From Bradyrhizobium prioriisuperbiae (lineage in GTDB: Bacteria; Pseudomonadota; Alphaproteobacteria; Rhizobiales; Xanthobacteraceae): DNA of 64,000 nt. Where the stretch lies: assembly GCF_032397745.1 (NCBI RefSeq), contig NZ_CP135921.1, positions 8,854,501 to 8,918,500 of the forward strand. Reading direction: 5' to 3'. Both the position numbers and the translations under genes were made by a program. Positions 26,131-35,063 of this stretch are shown here, one piece after another (positions within the stretch are counted from its first letter, which is position 1; every line of letters begins with the position of its first letter). The notes below the pieces were generated by a model. It ran no database searches. It saw only the letters and a list, made by a program, of their open reading frames with translations, and was not told the DNA's origin.

Positions 26131-27795
26131 ATGACCCGTATCGACAATGCCCGCATCATCCGCGCCCCGCGCGGCAACACCCTCTCCGCCAAATCCTGGC
26201 TCACCGAAGCGCCGATGCGAATGCTGATGAACAACCTCGATCCGGATGTGGCGGAAAAGCCTGGCGAGCTCGTGGTCTATGGCGGCATCGGCCGCGCCGC
26301 GCGCGACTGGGAAAGTTTCGACCGCATTGTCGCGGCGCTGCAGCGGCTGGACGCCGACAAGACCCTGCTGGTGCAGTCCGGCAAGCCGGTCGGCATCTTC
26401 CGCACCCACGCGGACGCGCCGCGGGTGCTGATCGCCAATTCCAACCTGGTGCCGCATTGGGCCAACTGGGAGCACTTCAGCGTACTCGATCGCAAGGGCC
26501 TGATGATGTACGGCCAGATGACCGCCGGCTCCTGGATCTATATCGGCAGCCAGGGCATCGTGCAGGGCACCTACGAAACTTTCGTGGAGCTGGGACGCCG
26601 GCACTATGGCGGCGACCTCTCCGGCAAATGGATTCTCACCGGCGGCCTCGGCGGCATGGGTGGCGCGCAGCCGCTTGCCGCCGTGATGGCCGGCGCATCG
26701 TGCCTGGCCGTCGAGTGCCAGCCGTCGCGCATCGAGATGCGGCTGCGCACACGGTATCTCGACCGGCAGGCCACGAGCCTCGACGAAGCGCTGGCCATCA
26801 TCGCGCAAGCAGGCCGCGACAAAAAACCGGTGTCGGTCGGCCTGCTCGGCAATGCCGCGGAAATTTTCCCCGAGCTGGTGCGCCGCGGCGTGCGGCCGGA
26901 TGCGGTCACCGACCAGACCTCGGCGCACGATCCGGTCAACGGTTATCTGCCGAAGGGCTGGACCATCGCCGAGTGGGAGAGACGCCGCGAGAGCGATCCC
27001 AAGGGCGTCGCGACCGCCGCCCGCGCCTCGATGGCCGAACACGTCCGCGCCATGCTGGACTTCCATCGCATGGGCATTCCCGTGGTCGACTACGGCAACA
27101 ATATCCGCCAGATGGCGCTGGAGGAAGGCGTCAAGGACGCGTTCGACTTCCCGGGCTTTGTGCCGGCCTACATCCGCCCGCTGTTCTGCCGCGGTATCGG
27201 CCCATTCCGCTGGGCGGCGCTGTCAGGCGACCCCGAGGACATCTATCGCACCGATGAGAAGGTGAAGGAGTTGCTGCCCAACCATGCGCATCTGCACCAC
27301 TGGCTCGACATGGCGCGGCAGCGCATTGCGTTCCAGGGCCTGCCGGCGCGAATCTGCTGGGTTGGCCTTGGCGACCGGCATCGTCTCGGCCTCGCCTTCA
27401 ACGAGATGGTGGCGCGCGGGGAATTGAAAGCGCCGATCGTGATTGGCCGCGATCATCTGGATTCCGGCTCGGTCGCCTCGCCCAACCGCGAGACCGAAGC
27501 GATGCAGGACGGCTCCGACGCGGTCTCCGACTGGCCGCTGCTCAACGCGCTGTTGAACTGCGCCAGCGGCGCGACCTGGGTGTCGCTGCATCATGGCGGC
27601 GGCGTCGGCATGGGATTCTCCCAGCACGCCGGCATGGTGATCGTGTGCGACGGCACGAAAGAGGCTTCGGAACGGATCGCGCGCGTGCTGTGGAACGATC
27701 CGGCCACCGGCGTGATGCGCCACGCCGATGCCGGCTACGACATCGCGATCGATTGCGCCAGAGAGAACGGCCTCGACCTGCCGGGCCTCGCCTGA
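26131..27795 (+). CDS. hutU: Urocanate hydratase HutU
   Basis: The 554-residue NAD-dependent enzyme converts urocanate to imidazolonepropionate. The length is normal for urocanase. Signatures seen are the Rossmann-like NAD motif [14 protein letters not shown] (about 170-183), [34 protein letters not shown] (the conserved urocanase active-site Cys segment), and [15 protein letters not shown] near the C-terminus. It lies downstream of hutI, probably in the same transcript. Confidence 0.96.
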   Translation: MTRIDNARIIRAPRGNTLSAKSWLTEAPMRMLMNNLDPDVAEKPGELVVYGGIGRAARDWESFDRIVAALQRLDADKTLLVQSGKPVGIFRTHADAPRVLIANSNLVPHWANWEHFSVLDRKGLMMYGQMTAGSWIYIGSQGIVQGTYETFVELGRRHYGGDLSGKWILTGGLGGMGGAQPLAAVMAGASCLAVECQPSRIEMRLRTRYLDRQATSLDEALAIIAQAGRDKKPVSVGLLGNAAEIFPELVRRGVRPDAVTDQTSAHDPVNGYLPKGWTIAEWERRRESDPKGVATAARASMAEHVRAMLDFHRMGIPVVDYGNNIRQMALEEGVKDAFDFPGFVPAYIRPLFCRGIGPFRWAALSGDPEDIYRTDEKVKELLPNHAHLHHWLDMARQRIAFQGLPARICWVGLGDRHRLGLAFNEMVARGELKAPIVIGRDHLDSGSVASPNRETEAMQDGSDAVSDWPLLNALLNCASGATWVSLHHGGGVGMGFSQHAGMVIVCDGTKEASERIARVLWNDPATGVMRHADAGYDIAIDCARENGLDLPGLA

Positions 27796-27802
27796 GACTC
27801 TG

Positions 27803-29089
27803 TTACTTGGTCTCGTCGCTGGAGGTCGCTGGACGCGCCAGCGACCGATCAAGCGCCTTGAGCGCCTGAAGCATCACAGCCGCACCGGCGGCGATTTCAT
27901 CGCGATCCGACCATTCCTCCGGGGCGTGGCTCTTGCCGTTGCGGCACGGCACGAAGATCATCGCGGACGGGCAGATCCGGCTCATGAACGCGGCGTCGTG
28001 GCCGGCGCCGCTGGCGAGATCGGTGGCGCTGAGGCCAAGACTTTGCGCGCCCTGATGCAGGGCATCCCTGAGAACTGGATCGCAGGTCACCGGTGATCCC
28101 TCAGACAAGGTCGTGAGGGCCGCACGTGTCACCTTTGCCGCGACCGCATGTTCTGTGCTGGCGCGATCGATGATCTCGACAAAACGCGCGGTCGTTGCCA
28201 GGTGGGTGGTACGCACATCGATGACCAGGCGGCAGCGGCCGGGGACCACATTGGAGGCATTCGGTTCGACATTGAGAATGCCGACGGTGGCGACGAAATA
28301 GCCCGATGTCTCGGCCGCCAGTTGCTCGGCAACATCGCGCACCGATGCGACGGTGCGGGCCGCCGCCACCAGCGCATCATGCCGCAAGCCAAGCGGTGTG
28401 GTGCCGGCGTGATCGGCGGCGCCATCGAAGATGACCTCGATGCGACGAATGCCGACGATCGAGGTGACAATGCCGAGATCGATGGACTGGGATTCCAGCA
28501 CAATGCCCTGTTCGATGTGCAGCTCCAGGAACGCCCTGATATCGTCCCGCCGGGCGGTATCGAGACGATCGGGATCGCCACCGACACGGCGCAGCGCGTC
28601 GCGCAGCTTTTCGCCACCGGGCTCCGTCAATTCCAGCATCTTGCCGTCGAGCAGGCCAACCATGCCGCGGCTGCCGACACAGGACAGGCCGTATTCGCTC
28701 GGCTCTTCCGCCAGGAAATCGACTACCTCGATACTATGCGCAAGGCGAATGCCGGCGTCACGCAGCGCCCGCACCACTTCCAGACCGGTGGCGACTCCGG
28801 CGATGCCGTCAAAACGGCCACCGGACGGCACGGTGTCGCTATGCGAGCCCAGCGCGATGACACCGAGCGCGGGATTGGTGCCGTCAAGCCGGCCGATCAG
28901 ATTGCCGGCGGTATCGATATGCGTGGTCAGGCCGGCCTCCGCGAAACGCTTCACCAGCAGTTCGCGCCCCTCCAGAAACAGCGCAGTGAATGAGCGCCTC
29001 GTGTAGGGCCGCGCCGGATCGGTGATGTCAGCCAGCGCCATGACATCGCTCCAGAGGCGGTCGGCATCGAGCGGAAGATTGGCCTTCAT
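27803..29089 (-). CDS. M20-family hydantoinase/carbamoylase-type amidase
   Basis: The 428-residue metalloamidase has dinuclear-metal motifs GSHSDTVPSGGRFDGIAGV (about 81-99; His 83, Asp 94), DFLAEEPSEYGLSCVGSRGM (Glu 128-129) and ELHIEQGIVLE, with PNASNVVPGRCRLVIDVR in the dimerisation domain. The family includes N-carbamoyl-L-amino-acid hydrolase and allantoate amidohydrolase. The start has an AGAGGTAACAGG site. It converges on hutU with only 7 bp between stops. With no hutG nearby, action on an N-acyl amino acid such as formylglutamate is conceivable, but this is speculation. Confidence 0.85.
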   Translation of the reverse strand: MKANLPLDADRLWSDVMALADITDPARPYTRRSFTALFLEGRELLVKRFAEAGLTTHIDTAGNLIGRLDGTNPALGVIALGSHSDTVPSGGRFDGIAGVATGLEVVRALRDAGIRLAHSIEVVDFLAEEPSEYGLSCVGSRGMVGLLDGKMLELTEPGGEKLRDALRRVGGDPDRLDTARRDDIRAFLELHIEQGIVLESQSIDLGIVTSIVGIRRIEVIFDGAADHAGTTPLGLRHDALVAAARTVASVRDVAEQLAAETSGYFVATVGILNVEPNASNVVPGRCRLVIDVRTTHLATTARFVEIIDRASTEHAVAAKVTRAALTTLSEGSPVTCDPVLRDALHQGAQSLGLSATDLASGAGHDAAFMSRICPSAMIFVPCRNGKSHAPEEWSDRDEIAAGAAVMLQALKALDRSLARPATSSDETK

Positions 29090-29245
29090 CCTGTTACCTC
29101 TGCAGTTTCATCAACGTGTCATACCCGGCCAGATCGTCACCGGTTTCACGATCGATCACAAACAAATCATCGAAAGCCTGCTGGATACCACCGAAGTGAT
29201 GGGCTAGTCCGGGCCGCCGGCTATTCCCTCCTGCAGGACTTCCTG

Positions 29246-30289
29246 ATGTTCCGTTTTGCTACCCTGTTCGGTCTCGCATTGTCCACCGCTGCGGGCCTGT
29301 GTGCGCCCGCCTTCGCGGCGCCCGCCGACGAGCCGGCCTATGGAGCGGAACTGCAGGGCTTTGAATACCCCTACCCGGTCGCGCGTTACAGCTTCAGCTC
29401 GCAGGGCCAGCAACTGGAGATGGCTTATCTCGACGTCAAGCCGTCGACGCCGAATGGCCGCACCGTGGTGCTGCTGCATGGGAAAAACTTCTGCGCCGCC
29501 ACCTGGGACGGCTCAATCAAGGCGCTGACGGCGGCGGGTTATCGGGTGATCGCGCCCGACCAGATCGGCTTCTGCAAATCGAGCAAGCCGGAGCGTTATC
29601 AATTCACCTTCCAACAGCTCGCCGGCAATACCCGCGCGCTGCTTGCCTCACTCGGGATCGACCATTCGGTGATCATGGGCCACTCGACCGGCGGCATGCT
29701 GGCGATGCGTTATGCGCTGATGTATCCGGCTGATGTCGACCAATTGGTGCTGGTCGATCCGATCGGCCTCGAAGACTGGAAGGCGAAGGGCGTACCGTGG
29801 CTCAGTCTCGACGGCTGGAACGAGCGCGAAAAGCGCGTCACTGCCGACGCCATTCGCGCCTATGAGCGCTCTACTTATTACGCCGACACCTGGGATCCGT
29901 CATACGAGCCCTGGGTGCAGATGCTGGCCGGAATGTATCGCGGTCCCGGGCGCGAAGCCGTGGCGTCGAGCTCGGCGCGGCTCTATGACATGATCGCGAC
30001 CCAGCCGGTGTTCTATGAATTCGAGCGTATCGGCATGCCGGTGCTACTGCTGATCGGCGACAAGGACACCACCGCGATCGGCAAGGACACTGCGCCGCCG
30101 AACGTGCGCCCGACACTCGGCAACTATCCGGTATTGGGCAAGGAGGCGGCCAAGCGTTTCCCGCGCGCGCAACTGATCGAATTTCCCGATCTCGGCCACT
30201 CGCCGCAGATCCAGGCGCCGGCGCGCTTCCATGACGCCGTGCTGGGATGGCTGCAGCACCCGGAAACCGGCGCGACGCTGACAAGATAG
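29246..30289 (+). CDS. Secreted alpha/beta-fold hydrolase
   Basis: The 347-residue protein has a signal peptide (MFRFATLFGLALSTAAG, cleavage near AFAA) and an alpha/beta hydrolase fold. Oxyanion strand VVLLHGKNFCAATW (about 74-87), nucleophile elbow GHSTGG with Ser 147, acid LLIGDKDTT, and catalytic His in FPDLGHSPQIQAP complete the triad. It is expected in the periplasm. The substrate is unknown, an ester or epoxide. It stands alone, divergent from the M20 amidase gene, with AGGA ahead of the ATG. Confidence 0.88.
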   Translation: MFRFATLFGLALSTAAGLCAPAFAAPADEPAYGAELQGFEYPYPVARYSFSSQGQQLEMAYLDVKPSTPNGRTVVLLHGKNFCAATWDGSIKALTAAGYRVIAPDQIGFCKSSKPERYQFTFQQLAGNTRALLASLGIDHSVIMGHSTGGMLAMRYALMYPADVDQLVLVDPIGLEDWKAKGVPWLSLDGWNEREKRVTADAIRAYERSTYYADTWDPSYEPWVQMLAGMYRGPGREAVASSSARLYDMIATQPVFYEFERIGMPVLLLIGDKDTTAIGKDTAPPNVRPTLGNYPVLGKEAAKRFPRAQLIEFPDLGHSPQIQAPARFHDAVLGWLQHPETGATLTR

Positions 30290-30367
30290 AGAACGAGCTT
30301 CGGTCCGAAACAACAAGACAACCGGCAGTCACCTTGCCGGGACATGGCGCATCCGGAGAAAAACGCC

Positions 30368-30386
30368 CCGGAAATATTTCTTAACA
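30368..30386 (+). promoter_or_regulatory. Shared motif copy 1 (upstream of the DUF3313-type gene)
   Basis: CCGGAAATATTTCTTAACA contains the palindrome GAAATATTTC. It matches the copy at 33621-33639 in 17 of 19 positions, with both differences C/T. AAAAAC..GCCC precedes both copies. ATTTC recurs ten bases later (30376 and 30386), the helical spacing used by OmpR-type regulators. It is a likely binding site for the response regulator encoded at 32745-33476. Confidence 0.55.
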
Positions 30387-30495
30387 TTTCGAACATCAAG
30401 ACGCCGCGAGCTGCGGCGAAAGATGACACCGCCTGCTCCGACGAGAGTCCGCAACCGAGACCTCGCGGAGTGGCAACAGGGCGAAGTGTCATCCC

Positions 30496-31365
30496 ATGGC
30501 CAGAGATTTCGAGACCCAGGGCAAGCTGCTCATCGCGCTTGCCGTGCTGCCGTTCGTGGCCAACTGCGCCGCGGTCCCTCTTGAACAGAAGGGCGCCCTC
30601 TCGTCCTATGACCGCCTGGCTGCCAGCAACGGCGTCCTGACCCAGGCGAAGGTCAGCGTCAGCAAGGAGGACGTGCTGGCGGCAAAGACGGTTCGCATCA
30701 TGCCGACCACCTTCGCGCTCTCGGCGCTCGACGCCAAGCTATCGGATACGCAGCGCGCCCTGGTGGCCAATGCGGTCAACCGATCCCTGTGCATCGGCTT
30801 AAGTGACCGGTTCGAGATCGTGGCGCTTGCCCAGCCGGCCGACCTGACGGTACACGCCTCGATCACGCGGATCATTCCGACCGACGAGAACGCCGCCGCC
30901 GCATCGAAAGCGCTGTCGGTCGCCACCACGGTGGCGACAACAGCGCTCTCGGTATCCGTCCCCATTCCATCGGTGCGGGTGCCGATCGGCCTCGGTGGCC
31001 TCGCGCTGGAAGCGGAGGCCGTCGACGCATCACGCACACAAAAAGCGGCGATGATATGGGCCCGTGGAGCGGATTCCTTCACCAGCCAGCCCCGGGTCTC
31101 CCAGGCCGGCGACGCCTATGACCTCGCATCGTCGTTCGGCGAGGACTTCAGCAAACTGCTGGTGACCGGTGCCAGCCCATTCCAGACCTTGCCGTCGCTG
31201 CCGTCCATGCAGCGCATCGGATCGATGCTCGGCACGGCCCCCAAACAGTCCGTGTGCGACGGCTTCGGCCGGTCCGGACTGACAGGCATGGTGGCCGGTC
31301 GACTCGGAATGCCGCCGGAATGGACCGACAAGGGGGCCGAGGTCGCCGTCAGCGAGAGGAAATAG
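30496..31365 (+). CDS. DUF3313-type envelope protein
   Basis: The 289-residue protein begins with a hydrophobic segment ending in VANCAA (about 19-25). It resembles a lipobox, but Asn before Cys is unusual. The body (SYDRLAASNGVLTQAKVSVS, KTVRIMPTTFALSALDAK, RFEIVALAQPADLTVHASIT) matches my memory of DUF3313 lipoproteins, of unknown function. A long Ala/Ser/Val-rich stretch (about 135-175) could be a glycine-zipper-like or membrane-active segment. It is convergent with the two-component system, and its promoter carries the motif also found near the response regulator, suggesting it is a regulon member. Confidence 0.7.
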   Translation: MARDFETQGKLLIALAVLPFVANCAAVPLEQKGALSSYDRLAASNGVLTQAKVSVSKEDVLAAKTVRIMPTTFALSALDAKLSDTQRALVANAVNRSLCIGLSDRFEIVALAQPADLTVHASITRIIPTDENAAAASKALSVATTVATTALSVSVPIPSVRVPIGLGGLALEAEAVDASRTQKAAMIWARGADSFTSQPRVSQAGDAYDLASSFGEDFSKLLVTGASPFQTLPSLPSMQRIGSMLGTAPKQSVCDGFGRSGLTGMVAGRLGMPPEWTDKGAEVAVSERK

Positions 31366-31374
31366 AACTGCAGT

Positions 31375-32748
31375 TCACGCAGCGCTCAATGCGGGCGAGC
31401 AGGCATCACCACACGATGAGTCCTTCAAAGGCGGCAGCACAATCCGCACCATCAGTCCCTGGGGCGCGCGATCATCGAGCGTGATCTCGCCCGCGTGATC
31501 CCGCACCACATCGCGCGCGATCGAAAGCCCGAGTCCGAAGCCGGACTGTCGCGCCGTGGCAGCCCGAGAGGAATCCACCTTGAAGAACGGTTCGAACGCT
31601 TTTTCCCGGAATTCGAGCGGTATGCCCGGCCCGTCATCGGCAACGGCAATCTCGATCTCATCGCTGTCACGGACCCGAAGGCTGACCCACACCTCGGTGC
31701 CGTGCTTGATCCCGTTTTCGATCAGGTTCGTCATCGCCCGTCTCAGCGCATTGGGACGGCAGAGATAAACCACCCGGTCCGGCCCACGGTAAGATACGGG
31801 GTGGCCAACGTCGCTGAATTCAGAACAGATCGTCTGCAGCAGGCTGGGCAGGTCGATTGAAAGCGTGGCTTCGACCCGCCGGTCATCCCGCAGGTAGGTC
31901 AGCGTCTCGCCCAGCATGTTGTCGATGGTTGCGATCTCGCGGATCATGTTCTCCTGCACCGCGGCCGAGCTCGGCCATTCGGCGTACAGCCGCAGCCGGG
32001 TCAGCGGCGTTCGCAGATCGTGGCCGATCGCCGCCAGCATCCGGGTCCTGCTCTCGACGATGGAGCGAATGCGGGTGCGCATGTCGTTCAACGCCTGTGC
32101 CACCTGGACGATCTCGCGTGGCCCCTGTTCGGGCAGCACCTGGTTGTCATTCATGGACAAGCCGAACGCCCGCGCCGCATTCGCAAATGAAGACAGCGGC
32201 GAAATGATCCAGCGCGCGGCGTAGATCGCCGGACCGATCAGCAGGATGACAACGATCATCATGATAACGGCGCCTCGCATGGTCAGCACCTGGAACAGGC
32301 CCATATCCGGCGGCAGCCGAAACACCAGATTGCCTTGCTTGAGCCGAACCAGGATCATGGAGACATCGTCATCCAGCGCCACTGCCGTCCTCAGGATCAC
32401 AGCTTCTTTCGCGTCGCTGAGCCTGTCGAGCATCGCCATCAGTCGCGCCTGCCCGACAGGTGTCGGCGAGGTTGCGAGCTGAGCAGCGGATGCCTTCTCG
32501 ACACGTATTCCGGCATTGCCCGCGGACGTGACGAGCGTATCGATCTCAGCGTCCGGCAGCGCGCTGGCGAGCTGGGAGAAAATCGCGGCCCGCACGATGG
32601 ACGTGGTCTGGATGAAGCGCGGCGACGGCGGAAGAAACTGGACAAGACCGGCAATGATCACACTGACCAGCGCGAGGGAGATGATGATCAGACCGCTGAC
32701 CTGGCCCCGGATGGTTTGCGGCAAGATCCGCCATACCAATCGCGTCAT
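31375..32748 (-). CDS. EnvZ-type sensor histidine kinase
   Basis: The 457-residue inner-membrane kinase has transmembrane helices at about 17-37 and 157-177 enclosing a periplasmic sensor of about 120 residues. HAMP follows at about 178-232, then the HisKA H-box AAIGHDLRTPLTRLRLYAE with His 243, the N-box NALRRAMTNLIENGIKHG, G1 DDGPGI and G2 GFGLGLSIARDV. The start at 32748 overlaps the response regulator stop by ATGA; the frame to 33054 is a shadow of that gene. The signal is unknown. The organisation resembles EnvZ/RstB-type kinases. Confidence 0.92.
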   Translation of the reverse strand: MTRLVWRILPQTIRGQVSGLIIISLALVSVIIAGLVQFLPPSPRFIQTTSIVRAAIFSQLASALPDAEIDTLVTSAGNAGIRVEKASAAQLATSPTPVGQARLMAMLDRLSDAKEAVILRTAVALDDDVSMILVRLKQGNLVFRLPPDMGLFQVLTMRGAVIMMIVVILLIGPAIYAARWIISPLSSFANAARAFGLSMNDNQVLPEQGPREIVQVAQALNDMRTRIRSIVESRTRMLAAIGHDLRTPLTRLRLYAEWPSSAAVQENMIREIATIDNMLGETLTYLRDDRRVEATLSIDLPSLLQTICSEFSDVGHPVSYRGPDRVVYLCRPNALRRAMTNLIENGIKHGTEVWVSLRVRDSDEIEIAVADDGPGIPLEFREKAFEPFFKVDSSRAATARQSGFGLGLSIARDVVRDHAGEITLDDRAPQGLMVRIVLPPLKDSSCGDACSPALSAA

Positions 32749-33476
32749 TGCAGTTCGACTGCCGGCGTAAACAGATAGCCGCCGAGGCGCACGGTCTTGA
32801 TCAGCACCGGATCGCCCGGCTCCGGTTCGATCTTGCGGCGGATCCGGCTGACATGGACATCGATGCTGCGCTCGATCGGACCGGCGAGACCGCCATAAGT
32901 CAATTCGAGCAGTTGCTCGCGGGACAGGATCTTCCCGGGGTTGCGGCAAAATGCGGCCAGCAGATCGAACTCGGCACTTGTCAACGAGACGCGCGCGCCG
33001 GCGGGATTGAGCAATTGGCGCGCGGCGCAATCGACCTTCCAGCCGGAGAAGCACAGCGCTTCCATCTTGTCCGGATGAGCCCGCATGTCGCTCTGGCTGC
33101 GACGCAGCAGCGCACGGATTCGCGCGACGAACTCGCGCGGACTGAACGGCTTGGTCATGTAGTCGTCGGCACCGATCTCAAGTCCGATGATACGGTCGAC
33201 TTCTTCCTTGAGCGCGGTCAGCATGATGATCGGAATTTCGGAGGTATCACGCAGCCGCCTGCAGATGCTGAGCCCATCCTCGCCGGGCAGCATGATGTCG
33301 AGCGCCAGCACATCGACCTGATGCCGCGCCAGGCAGGCATCCATGTCGGCAGCAGACGCCGCCACCAGAACCCTGAATCCGCTCTCGCCGAGCACGTCGG
33401 CGAGCATGCGGGATATCTCCGCGTCGTCCTCGACGAGCAGAACGCAGGCGGGTGGACTTAGGGGTGCCGAGGTCAT
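32745..33476 (-). CDS. OmpR-family response regulator
   Basis: The 243-residue protein has a receiver domain (about 12-125) with the acidic pair ED17-18, phospho-acceptor Asp 60 in VLALDIMLPGEDGL, Thr in IIMLTALKEEVD and Lys in DDYMTKPFSPREF. A winged-helix output domain follows (LTSAEFDLLAAFCRNPGKIL, RSIDVHVSRIRRKIE). Starts at 33509 or 33476 are possible and neither has a strong ribosome site; the shorter fits family length. It is coupled to the kinase. Two near-identical motifs (30368 and 33621) are candidate targets. Confidence 0.92.
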   Translation of the reverse strand: MTSAPLSPPACVLLVEDDAEISRMLADVLGESGFRVLVAASAADMDACLARHQVDVLALDIMLPGEDGLSICRRLRDTSEIPIIMLTALKEEVDRIIGLEIGADDYMTKPFSPREFVARIRALLRRSQSDMRAHPDKMEALCFSGWKVDCAARQLLNPAGARVSLTSAEFDLLAAFCRNPGKILSREQLLELTYGGLAGPIERSIDVHVSRIRRKIEPEPGDPVLIKTVRLGGYLFTPAVELQ

Positions 33477-33620
33477 CGATTTCGAAGTCCAGCGCCGGTG
33501 GTGAGTCATGGTTTGCGAGCCGTTTGTTGATCCCCGGGGATCAGGTCTCGCCTGCCAATATGGCCGAATATGGCCGGGCACAGGGCTCACCGTCCACTCA
33601 ATCAAGGCAAAAACAGCCCT

Positions 33621-33639
33621 CCGGAAACATTTCTTAATA
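33621..33639. promoter_or_regulatory. Shared motif copy 2 (upstream of the response regulator)
   Basis: CCGGAAACATTTCTTAATA matches the copy at 30368-30386 in 17 of 19 positions and has the same AAAAAC.GCCC flank. It lies 145 bp upstream of the response regulator start (minus strand) and 143 bp upstream of the leader ORF at 33782 (plus strand), so it could serve either or both. Confidence 0.55.
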
Positions 33640-33659
33640 CCGCCGAAAGCAGAGACCGA

Positions 33660-33673
33660 CCTGACGCGTCAGG
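33660..33673. promoter_or_regulatory. 14-bp perfect palindrome with partial direct repeat
   Basis: CCTGACGCGTCAGG is a perfect palindrome in the regulator-lpxD intergenic region. ACCTGACGC recurs 30 bases downstream (from 33689) in front of ATTAACCTG. It could be a regulator site for the leader-ORF/lpxD transcript. No known family box is recognised. Confidence 0.4.
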
Positions 33674-33781
33674 CCCTAACCCGCTAAGACCTGACGCATT
33701 AACCTGCTATCCTGGCATCCTGCCCTGAACCGAAGCGGCCTCACTGGCCCGCATTCGGACGCAAGGCAGCTGGAGGTCACT

Positions 33782-33904
33782 ATGCGACGCATTGTCTTTC
33801 GGCATGAATCGAGACTCCTCTCCAAACTCTCTTTGCGGCCGCTCTCGCGGCAAACACGATGTGCCAACCGGGCTCGCACGACGTTTTTGATCGTCGGTCT
33901 CTGA
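33782..33904 (+). CDS. 40-codon leader ORF coupled to the lpxD-like gene
   Basis: This small ORF has a strong GGAGG five bases before its ATG, encodes a basic 40-residue peptide (begins MRRIVFRHES, ends TFLIVGL) and stops at 33902-33904. There TGATG overlaps the ATG of the acyltransferase gene. The acyltransferase has no ribosome site of its own, so the small ORF probably drives its translation by coupling. Whether the peptide itself acts is unknown. It is too short and too basic to assign to a family. Confidence 0.5.
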   Translation: MRRIVFRHESRLLSKLSLRPLSRQTRCANRARTTFLIVGL

Positions 33905-34932
33905 TGGTCATCGCATCGACCGGCAACTCTCGTTTTTATCACCGTGACGGCCCCTACGATCTGGCAACCATCGTACAAGCGGCGCACGGCAGCGCGTTGC
34001 ACAGAGATGTTTGGTTCAGCGGCGTGGCGCCATTGCAGCACGCGACCGTCAATGAGGTGAGTTTCCTGGACAACCGGCGTTATGCGGCCACGCTAACGCA
34101 GACATTGGCGGGTGCGGTCATCGTGCACCCGGACCTGGAACACAAGGTCCCCGACACAACCACCGCAATCGTGACAAGCGAGCCTTACGCTGCGTGGGCG
34201 CGGGTCGCGGCCCTGTTTCATCCGCGTCGCGCCGCGCGACCGGGCATTCATCCCTCGGCGATCGTCTCACCCCAGGCCACCATCGACCTGACAGCCGAGA
34301 TCGGGCCATTGTCGATCATCGAAGACGGCGCCGAGATCGGCCCCGGCTGTCAGATCGGCGCCAATTGCGTCGTCGGCCAAGGCGTCGTCATCGGCCCCGA
34401 TTGCCGAATTGGTGCACAGACCAGCATCAGCCACTGCCTGATGGGAGCCCGGGTGCACGTCTATCCCGGCGCGAAAATCGGCCAGGACGGTTTTGGCTTT
34501 GCGACCGTCGGCAGCGGATTTCTGTCAGTCCCTCAACTGGGGCTCGTCCTCATCGAGGATGACGTCGAGATCGGTGCGAATACGACCATCGATCGCGGAT
34601 CGATACGAGACACCATCATCGGCGCAGGCTCCCGTTTGGATAACCTCGTGCAGATCGGTCACAACGTCACGATCGGCCGATGCTGTGCGATCGCTGCTCA
34701 AGCCGGCATTGCGGGATCGGTGACCATCGAGGACTTCGTCCAGATAGGCGGCCAGGCGGCGATCGCCGGTCATGTACGGATCGGCCGTGGCGCCCGGATC
34801 GCCGCGCAGGCCGGCGTCATGTCCGATGTCGCGCCGGCATCGGCCGTTGTCGGCAGTCCGGCCCAGCCCAGAACCGAATTTTTCCGCCAGGTCGCCACGC
34901 TCAAGAAAATCACACGACGTCGGGAAACCTGA
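33904..34932 (+). CDS. LpxD-like UDP-3-O-acylglucosamine N-acyltransferase
   Basis: The 342-residue left-handed beta-helix acyltransferase has LpxD length (about 340). An N-terminal uridine-binding domain (about 1-100; ATVNEVSFLDNRRYAATL is the LpxD substrate-binding signature) precedes hexapeptide repeats (IGPGCQIGANCVVGQGVVIG, IGANTTIDRGSIRDTIIG). The catalytic His lies in LVQIGHNVTIG. The start at 33904 overlaps the leader ORF stop by TGATG. The housekeeping lpxD normally sits with bamA, fabZ and lpxA; this isolated copy beside a two-component system is probably a second, regulated enzyme that alters lipid A acylation or modifies another sugar nucleotide. Confidence 0.82.
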   Translation: MVIASTGNSRFYHRDGPYDLATIVQAAHGSALHRDVWFSGVAPLQHATVNEVSFLDNRRYAATLTQTLAGAVIVHPDLEHKVPDTTTAIVTSEPYAAWARVAALFHPRRAARPGIHPSAIVSPQATIDLTAEIGPLSIIEDGAEIGPGCQIGANCVVGQGVVIGPDCRIGAQTSISHCLMGARVHVYPGAKIGQDGFGFATVGSGFLSVPQLGLVLIEDDVEIGANTTIDRGSIRDTIIGAGSRLDNLVQIGHNVTIGRCCAIAAQAGIAGSVTIEDFVQIGGQAAIAGHVRIGRGARIAAQAGVMSDVAPASAVVGSPAQPRTEFFRQVATLKKITRRRET

Positions 34933-35063
34933 CGTCACGAGGAGCTGTTATCGCCGCCGATCCCGCTTCGCCGGGCGCGGCTGCTCTGTCGCGCGTTGCC
35001 TTGATCGAACAGGGGTTTTGTGAACAGTATCTGATAACGTCATTCAACGCTTAAGAGACCATC

